A stretch of 64,000 nt of DNA from Channallabes apus (lineage: Eukaryota > Chordata > Actinopteri > Siluriformes > Clariidae): NCBI GenBank assembly GCA_030522415.1, contig CM060111.1, forward strand, positions 46,165,559 through 46,229,558, written 5' to 3'. The notes beneath the pieces were generated by a model. The model was not told where the DNA came from. It ran no database searches and saw only the letters and a program-made list of their open reading frames with translations. The first letter of the stretch is position 1, and every line of letters begins with the position of its first letter. Shown in pieces: positions 47,701 to 57,445 of this stretch. The position numbers and the translations under genes were made by a program.

Positions 47701-50700
47701 GCGCACACTGGGCATGCCTGGACGAACTCTTGGACGTCTTTCGTGAGGGATGGCCACCAGAAGTCTCGTTGGAGGAATTGGAGCGTCCGTCGAGTGCCCG
47801 GGTGTCCTGAGATGGGAGAGGAATGACCCCACTGGAGGACTTCTGATCGCATCCTCTCGGGCACAAAGAGTCGTCCAGGTGGCACACCTGCCGGTTCGGT
47901 CTCTGTATCCTGCGCCTGGCGAACTCTCGTTTCCAGGTCTAGTTGGAGTGGGGCGATGATCCTGGACGATGGAAGGACAGGCGCGGGGTCCGCCCGGGAA
48001 ATGTCCACTTCCAGCTGTCGGGAGAGAGCGTCCGCTTTTATGTTCTTGGAGCCCGGGCGGTACGAGAGGTGGAAATCGTAATTTTCGAAAAATAACGCCC
48101 ACCGCGCCTGTCGTGGGTTTAACTGTTTCAGATTCTTGATGGTTATGAGGTTTTGGTGGTCCGTCCAGACTATGAATGGCTCACTGGCGCCCTGGAGCCA
48201 GTGACGCCACTCCTCCAGAGCCCACTTTATGGCCAGCAGCTCGCGGTCCCCTACCCCGTATCGCTGCTGAGTGGAGTCAAATTTTCTGGAGAAGAAACTA
48301 CATGGGTGTAGTTTCTGATCTGGACCTCGTTGTGAGAGGATAGCTCCAGCGCCCACATCTGAAGCATCCACCTCCACAACGAATGATTTTCTGACATCTG
48401 GGTGGAGGAGAATCGGTGCCGTGGTGAAGCGGTGACACAGTGACTTAAAAGCAGAGACAGCTGCAGGGTTGAGATGAAAAGGGAGAGGTGAGGGACGGGT
48501 CAGAGCGGTTAGGGGGGCGGCAACTGTACTGTAGTCCCGGATAAAGCGACGATAGAAATTCGCAAACCCGAGAAACCGTTGAAGTTGCTTGAGGGTCTTG
48601 GGTAGGGGCCAATGACGCACAACCTCTAGCTTCTGCGGGTCCATGGCCACACCCTGGGGCGAGATGACAAAACCCAGGAACGTGGTGGAGCGCTCGTGAA
48701 AAGCGCACTTTTCCAACTTACAGTACAGTTGATGGGCGAGTAATCTCTTTAGAACCGCCCTGACGTGCTGGGTATGTTCTTCCATGGTGCGTGAGTAGAT
48801 GAGGATGTCGTCCAGATAAGCAAACGCCCACCGACCGAGCATGTCGCGAAGGATGTCATTAATGAGGTGTTGGAAGGCGGCGGGGGCGTTGCACAGTCCA
48901 AAGGGGATGACGAGGTTCTCATAGTGCCCAGTAGGGGTGATGAAGGCCGTCTTCCACTCATCGCCCTCTCTGATGCGCACCAAGTTGTAGGCGCTCCGGA
49001 GGTCCAACTTAGTAAAGATGGTGGCGCCAGAGAGGGCGTCCAGGGCTGAGTTGGTAAGAGGCAATGGGTGTCGGTTTTTGATAGTTATATTGTTTAGCCC
49101 CCGATAGTCGACACATGGACGAAGTTCACCGCCCCGCTTCTTCACGAAGAAGAACCCCGCGGCGGCAGGTGAGGAGGAGGGCCTGATGGTACCTTGGCGA
49201 AGGGCGTTAGTCACATACTCCTCCATAACCTTCGTCTCTGTAGGTGTAAGGGAGTAGAGGTGGCCGCGGGGTGGAACTGTACCGGGCTGGAGGTCAATAG
49301 CGAGGTCGTAGGGACGATGTGGAGGAAGATGGGTCGCTCGTCGCTTGCAGAAGACCTCCGCCAGGTCCCGATATGGCTCTGGGATGGCGTTGGTGTCGAC
49401 GTCGGGGGCCTCGGACTCCCTAGAGCACGTCCCAGCCGTTGCCCGTAGGCACAGTTCGGTGCAGGTCGCGCCCCATTGGAGGATCCGGTTCTGGGTCCAG
49501 GAGATGAGAGGATCATGCTGAAGCAGCCAGGGATGTCCCAGGATGATGGGAGGTGATGAGATGGAGGTGACGAAAAATTGTAGCTGTTCATGGTGTTGGT
49601 TGATGGAGACGGTGATGGGTTCGGTTTGGGTGTTTATTGGGCTGGTGGAGAGGGGGCGACCATCGACAGAGGTGATGTGAACGGGCTGGGATAACGCCTC
49701 GAATTTTACCCCCAGGGTTTTGGCATATGTGGAGTCAATGAAGTTACCTGCTGCCCCGGAGTCGATGAATGCAGCACTTCGGACTCGTTTGTGGCCAACC
49801 CGGAGGTGTACCTGAACCGTGAGACGGGAGGAGTTGGTGGTGATGGCGGAGAGATGAAGGTGACCCGGCGAGTATCTCTCTCCTCTCACCGGGCCTGGGC
49901 GTTTCCCGGTCTGAAGGGACAGGTTGCTCTGTGATGTTTGTCTGACCCGCAATAGGCGCAGAGCCCTTCACGGAAGCGTCTCTCCCGTTCTGCAGCGGTC
50001 AAGGAGGCGCGTCCTATTTGCATGGGTTCCCCGGCTCCGGTGTCAACCACGGCAGGAGGTGGAGAACCGACATGTCCTGGGGTGGCGTAGGTGGCGGACT
50101 CTGCAGGACGTGGAGTGGTGACGGTGAAGGCGGGTGCGGGTCGTGAAGTGGTGATGGCGAAGTTGGGTGCAGGTGGCAGGGTGCGAGGGGCTGGCCTCGG
50201 GCGAGAGAGGAGACGTTGGTCGATCCGGAGAGCGAGCTGGATCAGGCCCTCCAGGGTCGCAAGAAGCTCTCGCCCGGCTAGTTCGTCCTTGATTCGAGAA
50301 GCCAGTCCCTCGTAGTAGGATGTCCGGAGCGCTGCATCGCCCCATGTTGTTTGAACGGCAAGGGTGCGAAACTCGGCCGTATAGCGGCTCACGGGCAGTC
50401 CTCCCTGCCTCAGGTGGTAAAGTCTGGTGTCGGTCTCCACCTCGCCCGCTGGATGTTCAAAGGTGAGTTTGAGTTGGTGGGTGAACTCATTGTATGAGTG
50501 GGCGGTGTCTGTATCTGACTGTAGAACTGCCGTGGCCCACTCTGCTGCCTGCCCTTTTAGCAACGAGACGAGAAGAGCAATGCGAAGGCGATCGGTGGAG
50601 TACTTGGTGGCATTAAACTCAAACACCAGATCGAGAGCTGTCAGAAAAACGCTGCACTTCCCGTCCGTGCCGTTCCACTTCTCTGGTAGAGAGAGAAAAA

Positions 50701-52561
50701 CATCAGAAGGAGGGGGGGGGGGGGGGGATGCGGCGCCGCGGCCCCCGCGGCGTGCGATCGAGCAGTGACGTCATCAACAGCCGCACGGAGATTCGCATTC
50801 TCCCGCCGGAGCTCAGCGACCTCGCGGCGGAGGGACGCGAGATTCCCGGTCAGCTGATTGATTAACGCCGCATGCCGATCTACAACGTCGCAGAGACTCG
50901 CATAATCCGCTGGGTTTACCGCGGAGGGCTCAGTCATTCTGTCAAGATGGACTAACCTGAGGTGACCAGAAGACGTAGCTTTAGCGGTTAGCCCAATGTA
51001 GCGTGGAGGATAAACCCAAACGCGGAAAGAAGCGAGCAGGCAGGATAACCACGCGATTTAGTTTAAGGACTCTCACAAAAACGGAGCAAGGGAAAAACAC
51101 AAATCTAACCCGCGTCCTAGAAATACACACACAATAGCAAAAGACAAACGGAACCAACATGTGAGTACTCACGGTTTGCTGAAACGACAACTGGAGTTGA
51201 CATGGGCCGAACTCAATGACTGAGCGGTAAGCCATCGTTTGTTTACCTCTTTTATACTTCCTGGTTTTGCGCCCGTCTTACTTCCGGGTCCTAGTGCCGG
51301 GCGCAGATTGCGTGTGCATGACAGTAAACATGTTTGTTTCTGTTGTAAAGTTGGACATTTTAACCTAGGACTCTACGGGGATTAACTAAATTTTGGTGCC
51401 TCGTCTTAGTGGTCATTTTGGTCTCATTAATAATTCAACAAAAGACAGGATGCACACATGCTTATCCCAATTCACATGCACCAAAAGAAAAAATAGATTC
51501 ACAAAAAAACTACTCAAATGCACAAAATAAATATATATATTCATAATATACATTTCACAAATGCAAAACACAATTCAGGAATGTACAACTGTGTACAAAT
51601 TTTTGAATGTTTAAAATTCACGAGTGTATCATGGACTGTGAGTGTGAAAATCGTCTTTCGCGTGTGTGAATATCCCTGGATTTGTGTGTGTGTGTGTATA
51701 TTTTTGCTGGTACCAACGTGGGTCACTCGTACTCTTTAGCCAATCAGATGCGACCTCACCATTCAACCAATCACAGCCCTCCAGCAGCGCAGCACCCAAG
51801 GAGCTCAGCTTTACACACCTTTTCTGAGTTAATTACAACGGAAATGAAGTTTTACCAACTCAAATCATTAACAGCTCAAATATATATAACATAATGAATT
51901 AAAGCTGCACGATTTCAAATTTGCTTTGGTGCCGTCACTGAGCCAGAGAGCGGTCTGTGAAGCACTCGTGAATTTTAAACATTCAAAACGTTTTACACAG
52001 TTGTACATCCGTGAATTGTGTTTTGCATTTGTGAAATGTATATTATGAACATATATATTTATTTTGTGCATGTGAGTTGTTTGTGAATATATTTTTTTTC
52101 ACGCATATGAATTGGGATACGCATGTGTACCTGTGTCTTTTGTGTGAATTATTAATGAGACTGATGACACGTTTTGCCCGTTTTTTAAATCACATTTGAC
52201 CCCTGAGTCTTTGCTCAAGTACCAACAGCAGTAACTTGTTTGTGTTGGGGTTTTAACCTGAAACCTAAACGCTAATGGCGAGTCTTGCAGCGCCCCCTCA
52301 ACCCCGTCCCCAGGAGTATCATATGGGGAAGGTTTAAATGTAGCAGAAACTGCATATAACCCAACTCTTGTGTGTGTGTTTGTATACCTCAGTATCTCCA
52401 GTGTACAGTATGGATTCTCCAGTCCAGTAGAGAGCAGCGTCACTCCTGAATCCTGCAGGTTATTGTGACTCAGGTTCAGTTCTCTCAGACTGGAGGAGTT
52501 TGAGCTGAGAACTGAGGAGAGAACTCTACAGCTTTCCTCTGTCAGGTTACACTGACACAAA
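44613..52561 (-). CDS. NLR-family gene, C-terminal leucine-rich-repeat exons
   Basis: Three exons on the minus strand: 52388-52561, 44975-45151 and 44613-44706. Junction phases match (AG|G gives ...[19 protein letters not shown] next). Each LRR exon encodes one repeat of about 58 residues of the ribonuclease-inhibitor type used by fish NLRC3/NLRP-like receptors, cytoplasmic sensors in which LRRs follow a NACHT ATPase. The NACHT part and earlier repeats are not in the window and would lie to the right. The 7.2 kb intron holds a young Gypsy copy, a pogo-like fragment and a palindromic MITE. Whether the gene is functional or a decaying family member cannot be told. Confidence 0.72.
44975..45151 (-). 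CDS. NLR-type gene, LRR exon
   Basis: 177 nt between a TCTCTGCAG acceptor and a GTAAGT donor on the minus strand. Encodes [36 protein letters not shown] and [18 protein letters not shown], one RI-type leucine-rich repeat pair. Confidence 0.88.
45411..46150 (+). mobile_element. pogo-like element fragment without clear ends
   Basis: Interior blocks shared with 38640-39250: ACGAGTATTATGTATGACAC-like start, TCCTGTTTTGATGTCGAGCG, GGTTTTTCTCTCTCTTG and GGAATTGTGGGTAATCGT, plus CA runs near 45785-45855. The terminal CAGTGGAACC is missing on the left. The Sushi copy 2 insertion lies just right of it. Confidence 0.65.
46162..46545 (-). repeat. 3' LTR of Sushi copy 2
   Basis: 384 bp, TGTCA...TGACA. 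Appears identical to 50940-51323. Pol ends inside it at 46500. Confidence 0.95.
46500..49952 (-). pseudogene. pol: Pol of Sushi copy 2 with a single nonsense codon
   Basis: Same domains as copy 1: protease [23 protein letters not shown], RNase [13 protein letters not shown], integrase [18 protein letters not shown] / [25 protein letters not shown] and [10 protein letters not shown], and chromodomain [17 protein letters not shown]. One TGA at 47010-47012, after [13 protein letters not shown], separates a 980-residue frame from the last 169 residues, removing the integrase tail and chromodomain. The frame is otherwise open, so the lesion is likely recent. Confidence 0.92.
49867..49907 (-). promoter_or_regulatory. 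-1 ribosomal frameshift signal, gag/pol (copy 2)
   Basis: On the minus strand GGGAAAC (complement of 49901-49907) is in gag phase. After 7 nt comes CCCGGTGAG, a 12-nt loop, and CTCGCCGGG. Relative to copy 1 one base differs in the 3' arm, turning a U-A into a U-G pair; all nine pairs are kept while the loop sequence differs. Confidence 0.82.
49886..50937 (-). pseudogene. gag: Gag of Sushi copy 2, frame broken by a C16 run
   Basis: ATG is at 50935-50937 within the primer-binding site. The first frame reads [20 protein letters not shown] and a coiled coil ([20 protein letters not shown]), then a run of 16 C (G16 on the plus strand, 50712-50727) shifts the frame. The remainder continues in another frame from about 50626 to the stop at 49886: capsid region [20 protein letters not shown] and zinc knuckle [14 protein letters not shown]. 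Copy 1 is in frame across the same Pro-rich site. Slippage or a sequencing error in the homopolymer could explain the break. Confidence 0.88.
50928..50938 (-). promoter_or_regulatory. self-priming primer-binding site
   Basis: AATGACTGAGC on the minus strand, one base after the 5' LTR end. It is the exact reverse complement of GCTCAGTCATT in the same LTR (complement of 51215-51225), which begins 31 nt after the TATA box (51250-51256), i.e. at the expected transcript 5' end. The gag ATG overlaps it. Confidence 0.78.
50940..51323 (-). repeat. 5' LTR of Sushi copy 2
   Basis: 384 bp; TATAAAA is the complement of 51250-51256; predicted transcript start near 51225. Confidence 0.95.
51418..52172. 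mobile_element. palindromic MITE with long TIRs
   Basis: The outer left arm (GTCTCATTAATAATTCA, CAAAAGACAGG, CCCAATTCACATGC) recurs inverted at the right (GCATATGAATTGGG, CCTGTGTCTTTTG, TGAATTATTAATGAGAC). Inner arms (ACATTTCACAAATGCAAAAC, AACATTCAAAA-type blocks at 51550-51630 and 51965-52035) are also inverted, so about 200 bp on each side can pair. No ORF with a recognised domain. TSD not determined. Confidence 0.75.
52388..52561 (-). CDS. NLR-type gene, LRR exon
   Basis: 174 nt, the canonical length of fish NLR LRR exons, between CTCTCCCAG and a GTATAC donor on the minus strand. Encodes [36 protein letters not shown] and [19 protein letters not shown] second possible acceptor inside the exon (TGTGTCAG) would break the phase. 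Confidence 0.9.
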
Positions 52562-52865
52562 CTGGGAGAGAAATGATGAAATATCAGAACACTGATCTCT
52601 CTCACACACACACACACACACACAGTACACTCACACACACACGCACACACACAGCTTTAAGAAAAGCTTTAAACTTAAATGAAACATTTGTTTTTGTTCC
52701 ATATGTTCAGTAAAAGTGAAGTACGGTCATGTGATAATCACTGCGTTACACCATTACACACGTCTACCCGGTAGAGGAACCAGCTGCTACGGCCTTTCAG
52801 TCATCGTCTGGATACAGATCAACATTTCACTGCTAATCATTTTACAGATATTATGTTGTCATTTG

Positions 52866-52941
<76 letters not shown>

Positions 52942-53029
52942 TCAACCGCAGCCCTAATTTTTTAGGAGCCTGCTCTTAGTGATTATTTGCGGAACTGCAT
53001 GTTTTTGCACTACTGACTTTCATTATATT
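52562..53029. other. unassigned DNA with (AC)n at 52869-52939
   Basis: A CA run at about 52602-52622 and a long AC microsatellite of about 70 bp. No further LRR exon found. Confidence 0.55.
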
Positions 53030-53032
53030 ACA

Positions 53033-53090
53033 TTTACTGCATTTGGCAGACACCCTTATCCTGAGCAATTTATTTTTCTATGTGAGAAAA
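53033..53090 (-). repeat. SINE tail fragment
   Basis: GCATTTGGCAGACACCCTTA and TCCTGAGCAA match the tail of the tRNA-SINE at 5202-5383. Confidence 0.55.
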
Positions 53091-53120
53091 TGCTTAAATA
53101 AAATGTTAAAATATTAAATA

Positions 53121-53137
53121 CAGTGGAACCTCAGATT
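53121..53137 (+). mobile_element. pogo-like TIR fragment fused to a LINE
   Basis: TA followed by CAGTGGAACCTCAGATTGC, then directly AGACAGGAAGACACTGCC of a LINE. Only the terminus survives. Confidence 0.7.
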
Positions 53138-53490
53138 GCAGACAGGAAGACACTGCCAGCACCGGAAACGCGTTCATCATCACCGAGCACGATGTGAGGA
53201 AAGCGTTCAAGAGAGTGAACACCAGGAAAGCAGTAGGACCAGACGGCATCTCAGGCCGTATCCTCAGAGCCTGCGCAGACCAGCTAGCAACTGTGTTCAC
53301 TGTGATATTCAACATCTCTTTATCTCAGTCGGTGATCCCCACATGCTTCAAAGAGTCCATCATTGTTCCTGTTCCAAAGAAACCACATCCTGCTTCTCTC
53401 AATGACAATCACCCTATAGCCCTCACCTCAGTAGTGATGAAGTGCTTTGAGCGCCTGGTCAGAGACTTCATAATTTCTTCACTACCCGAC

Positions 53491-54088
53491 CAGTGGTGTC
53501 AAAAGTATTCACATTCATTACTTGAGTAGAAGTATAGATACTAGGGTTCAAAAATACTTCTTTAGAAGTTGAAGTATCAACCCAAGCTTTTTAATTAAGT
53601 AAAAGTTTAAAAGTACTGGTTTCAAAACTACTTAAACTATAAAAGTAAAAGTATTTTAGGGGGGAAAAAAGCATTAAGGTCTCGCTTTCTAATCATGCAA
53701 CGGGGGGGGGGGGGGGGGGGGGGGAAGGGGGGGGCGTTGTGCGCGTTCTGATCATGTGACGGGGGGGGGGGGGCGTTGTGCGCGTTCTGATCATGTGACG
53801 GGGGGGGGGGCGTTGTGCGCATTCTGATCATGTGACGGGGAGGGGGGGGGGCGTTGTGCGCGTTCTTACCATGTGACCGGAGGGGTTGCGCGTTCTGATC
53901 ATAAAAATAGAGTAACGAGGCTGTTTTTAAAAAGTAAGGAGTAGAAAGTACAGATAATTGCTTAAAAATTTAAGGAGTAGAAGTAAAAAGTCGGCTGAAA
54001 AATAATTACTCCAGTAAAGTATAGATACCTAAAATTTCTACTTAAGTAAGGTAACGAAGTATTTGTACTTCGTTACTTGACACCTCTG
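53491..54088. mobile_element. hAT MITE with exact 8-bp TSD
   Basis: 598 bp with termini CAGTGGTGTCAAAAGTATT and the inverse of CAGAGGTGTCAAGTAACG. TSD TACCCGAC at 53483-53490 and 54089-54096. Interior has CAAGTAC/AAGTAAAAGT runs like the hAT MITE at 13603-19947. Confidence 0.93.
53702..53882 (+). repeat. G-run minisatellite inside the hAT MITE
   Basis: Four to five units of about 45-60 bp, each a run of roughly 9-24 G (some with an A) followed by CGTTGTGCGCGTTCTGATCA and TGTGAC. Run lengths vary between units. Confidence 0.92.
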
Positions 54089-55439
54089 TACCCGACACAC
54101 TGGACCCTCTACAGTTTGCATACCGCCCGAACCGCTCCACAGACGATGCAATCTCTCATCTCTTCCACACATCACTCACTCACCTGGACACTAGGAAAGG
54201 GAATTATGTTAAAATGCTCTTCTTCGACTACAGCTCTGTATTTAATACCATAATTTCCTCCACACTCACCACCAAGCTGGAGCACCTGGGACTCGGCTCA
54301 TTTTCTGCGTCAGTGGATCTCCAACCTCCTAACTGGCAGACTCTCAGCACTGGAGATCCCCAGGATTGTGTTCTGAGCCCCCTGCTGTACTCTTTGTACA
54401 CCTATGACTGCATGGACACTACCAACTCCACCGCCGTCATCAAGTTTGCTGACGACACTGTCGTGGTCTGCCTGATCACGAACAACGATGAGACAGCCTA
54501 CCTAGAGGAGATTGGAAATCTGGAGAACTGGTGCCAGAGGAACAATCTCCTCCTGAACATCAGTAGACAAAGGAGCTGATAGTGGACTTCAGTGCAAAGC
54601 AGGAGAGGAACTACAACACCCCCATCGTCAACAGGATCCCAGTGGAGAGAGTGGATAGCTTCAGATACCTCAGTGTTCACATCACGCAGGACCTGGCATG
54701 GTCCTGTCACATCAACACTGTGGTGAAAAAGGCCAGGCAGCGTCTGTACAACCTCAGACGGTTGAGAGATTTCAGACTGCTCTCCAAGGTGCTCAGGAAT
54801 TTCTACTCCTGCACCATAGAGAGCATCCTGACGGGATGGTTCGGGAACAGCACCATGGTTCGGGACGACCTGGTTCGGGAATAGCACCATGCAGGACAGG
54901 CGGGCTCTATAGAGGGTGGTGCGATCAGCTGAGCGCATCATCCACACCAAGCTCCCTGACCTGCACGCAACCTACACCAAGAGGTGCTGGACCAAGGCCA
55001 GGAAGATTGTGAAGGACCTCAGCCATCCCAACAATGGAATGTTTTCTCTTTTGTGGTCTGGGAATCGATTCCGCTCCCTGAAGGCCAACACAGAGAGACT
55101 GAGGAGGAGCTTCTTCCCACAGGCGATAAGGTCTCTTAACCAAACCACCATACAGAACTAATACAATCTTTTAACATCCATGGACACTATGGACAAATCC
55201 ACGCACATCTACACTTACATGTTTACGTTTACATTCTGGACCATTGCACAAAGACACTTTAATAAGGCACCTTAATACGGCAATTTTTTATGCATATTTG
55301 CACACCATCTTTCTTTCAACAAATTTCAAAATTTCTTAAATGTTCTATTGTACAGTATATTTCTATTTTTATGTACAGCATATTTCTATTTTTGTTTCTA
55401 TTTTTATCTTAGTTAAATTAAATGTTTCTATCGTCTTCT

Positions 55440-57080
55440 TCTTTTTTGTCTTTCGGCTGTTCCCTTTCAGGGGTCGCCACAGCGAATCATCTGCCTCCAT
55501 CTAACTTTATCCTCTGCATCCTCTTCTCTCACACCAACTACTGTAACTTCATGTCCTCTCTCACTGCATCCATAAATCTCCTCTTTGGTCTTCCTCTAGA
55601 CCACCTGCCTGGCAGTACCAACCTCAGCAGTCTTCTACCGATATATTCACCATCTCTCCTCTGAACATGTCCAAACCACCTCAATCTGGCCTCTCTGACT
55701 TTATCTCCAAAACATCTCACATGAGTTGTCCCTCTGATGAACTCATTCTTGATCCTATCCACCCTTGTCACTCCCAAGGAGAACCTCAACATCATCAGCT
55801 CTGCTACCTCCAACTCTGCCTCCTGTGTTTTCTTCAGTGCCGCTGTCTCTAAGCCGTAGAGCATCGCTGGTCTCACCACTGTCCTGTACACCTTTCCTTT
55901 CATTCTCACTGATACTCTTTTATCGCACAACACACCTGAAACTTTTCTCCACCCATTCCAACCTGCCTGTACCCGCCTCTTCACCTCCTTTCCACACTCT
56001 CCATTGCTCTGGACCGTTGACCCTAAGTACTTAAAGTCCTGCACCTTCTTTACCTCTGCTCCCTGTAGCCTCACCGTTCCTCTTCGGTTCCTCTCATTCA
56101 CACACATGTATTCCGTCTTGCTGCGGCTAACCTTCATTCCTCTGCTTTCCAGAGCGTACCTCCACCTCTCCAAATTTTCTTCCACCTGTTCCCTGCTCTC
56201 GCTACAAAGCACAATGTCATCTGCAAACATCATAGTCCATGGAGACTCCTCTCTAACCTCATCTGTCATCCTGTCCATCATCAGAGCAAACAACAAGGGG
56301 CTTAGAGCCGATCCTTGATGCAGACCCACCTCCACCTTGAACTCTTCTGTCACACCTACAGCACATCTTACCACTGTCTTAGCGCTCTCATACATGTCCT
56401 GCACCACTCTAACATACTTCTCTGCCACTTCAGACTTCCTCATACAACACCACAGCTCCTCTCTCTGCACCCTGTTGTACGCCTTCTCTAAATCTGCAAA
56501 GACACAATGCAACTCTTTATTACCTTCTCTGTAGTTCTCCGCCAGCATCCTCAAAGCAAATACTGCATCTGATGTACTCTTTCTAGGCATGGAACCATAT
56601 TGCTGCTCACAAATGCTCACCTCTGCCCTTAACCTAGCTTCCACTACTCTTTCCCACAGCTTCATTGTATGGCTCATTAGCTTTATGCCTCTGTAATTGC
56701 CACAGCTCTGCACATCTCCCTTGTTCTTAAAAATCGGCACCAATACACTTCTCCTCCATTCCTCTGGAATCCTCTCACTCTTCAAGATCTTGTTAAACAA
56801 ACCAGTCAGAAACTCTAGTGCCACCTCTCCTAAGCACTTCCATACCTCCACAGGTATTTCATCAGGACCAATAGCCTTTCCACTCTTAATCCTCTTCAAC
56901 AGCCTTCTCACCTTACTTTTACTAATATTTGCTACTTTCTGCTCCACAACAGTCACCTCTTCTACTCTTTGTTCTCTTTCATTTTCCTCATTCATGAACC
57001 CCTCAAAGTACTCCTTCCATCTTCCCATCACCCTCCTGGCATCTGTCAGTACATTTCCATCTCTATCTTTAATCACTCTA
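55440..57080 (-). mobile_element. RTE-type LINE, reverse, 5'-truncated
   Basis: The 3' end at the left has the CTTCTTCTT tail and the GGGGTCGCCACAGCGAATCA block (plus strand), a recurring end of fish RTE-like LINEs. The coding part extends to 57080, where it meets a hAT relic. Confidence 0.88.
55538..57076 (-). CDS. RTE-type LINE ORF, RT and C-terminal domain (N-terminus missing)
   Basis: 512 residues without a stop. RT blocks: SGKAIGPDEIPVEVWKCLGE, WRRSVLVPIFKNKGDVQSCG, NYRGIKLMSHTMKLWERVVE, GSMPRKSTSDAVFALRML, CVFADLEKAYNRVQREEL, GLHQGSALSPLLFALMMDRM and MMFADDIVLCSES (catalytic FADD). The C-terminal domain has DFKYLGSTVQSNGECGKEVK and LRWFGHVQRRDGEYIGRRLL, the RWFGHV motif typical of RTE. 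The endonuclease is lost by truncation. The intact frame suggests recent insertion. Confidence 0.9.
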   Translation of the reverse strand: MIKDRDGNVLTDARRVMGRWKEYFEGFMNEENEREQRVEEVTVVEQKVANISKSKVRRLLKRIKSGKAIGPDEIPVEVWKCLGEVALEFLTGLFNKILKSERIPEEWRRSVLVPIFKNKGDVQSCGNYRGIKLMSHTMKLWERVVEARLRAEVSICEQQYGSMPRKSTSDAVFALRMLAENYREGNKELHCVFADLEKAYNRVQREELWCCMRKSEVAEKYVRVVQDMYESAKTVVRCAVGVTEEFKVEVGLHQGSALSPLLFALMMDRMTDEVREESPWTMMFADDIVLCSESREQVEENLERWRYALESRGMKVSRSKTEYMCVNERNRRGTVRLQGAEVKKVQDFKYLGSTVQSNGECGKEVKRRVQAGWNGWRKVSGVLCDKRVSVRMKGKVYRTVVRPAMLYGLETAALKKTQEAELEVAELMMLRFSLGVTRVDRIKNEFIRGTTHVRCFGDKVREARLRWFGHVQRRDGEYIGRRLLRLVLPGRWSRGRPKRRFMDAVREDMKLQ

Positions 57081-57082
57081 AC

Positions 57083-57404
57083 CTAAAGTTGCTACATTGC
57101 GTGGCAACACGACAAATTTATATCAGCACCTCAAGCAACACAGAAAAGTATGATGAATGCATGGCAGTAAAAGCCAAGAGTAGTAAAGAGACCGAACAAA
57201 ACAAAGCACAACCCAGTGTGAGCAGAACAAAACACCACATTATTACAGATGTGATTACAGTTTGCAAGTCTCACGCCATATGAAAAGACGTCGCAAAGAT
57301 ATAAAGAAATCACTGACTCCATCACGCACTGCTTGGCAAAAGACATGATGCCCATATATACTGTTAGCAAAGAGGGATTTCAGAAAATGATTCGTACACT
57401 GGAC
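57083..57404 (+). pseudogene. BED-type hAT transposase relic, left part
   Basis: Reads the end of a BED zinc finger out of phase (TTTATATCAGCACCTCAAGC, near ISTSSNTEKYDECMAV), then KAKSSKETEQNKAQPSVSRT and, after a frameshift, YKEITDSITHCLAKDMMPIY and TVSKEGFQKMIRTLD, as in ZBED-related hAT transposases. It is cut at 57404 by an RTE insertion and continues at 61129. Confidence 0.78.
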
Positions 57405-57445
57405 ACTGGCGAGACTGAAAGGAAAGGTGTACAGGACAGTGGTGA

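Larger units (their letters stand above)
46162..51323 (-). mobile_element. Sushi-type Gypsy chromovirus, copy 2 (very young)
   Basis: Same family as 14602-19707, inserted in the NLR intron in the sense of that gene. LTRs (46162-46545 and 50940-51323, 384 bp each) look identical by eye. TSD is GTAAA at 46157-46161 and 51324-51328. Gag and pol are present with a -1 frameshift signal. Only two coding lesions are visible: a C16 homopolymer that shifts the gag frame and one TGA in integrase. The primer-binding site is intact. Confidence 0.95.
53194..55161 (+). pseudogene. LINE copy B reverse transcriptase, broken
   Basis: RT blocks in order: FKRVNTRKAVGPDGISGRIL, VPTCFKESIIVPVPKK-like and MKCFERLVRDF before the hAT insertion; LDPLQFAYRPNRSTDDA, MLFFDYSSVFNTI, PQDCVLSPLLYSLYTYD and IKFADDTVVVCLI (FADD catalytic box) after it. 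A 1-nt loss near 54564 shifts the frame to VDSFRYLSVHITQDLAWSCH and RLYNLRRLRDF. A short duplication near 54835-54890 adds a stop. The end reads RRSFFPQAIRSLNQ. Confidence 0.88.
53138..55435 (+). mobile_element. LINE copy B, 3' half with RT, split by a hAT MITE
   Basis: Begins with the same AGACAGGAAGACACTGCC that ends copy A at 23675, so A and B together cover the family. Removing 53491-54088 and one TSD restores a continuous RT. A 3' UTR with TATTTCTATTTTTAT repeats ends near 55435. Confidence 0.88.
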
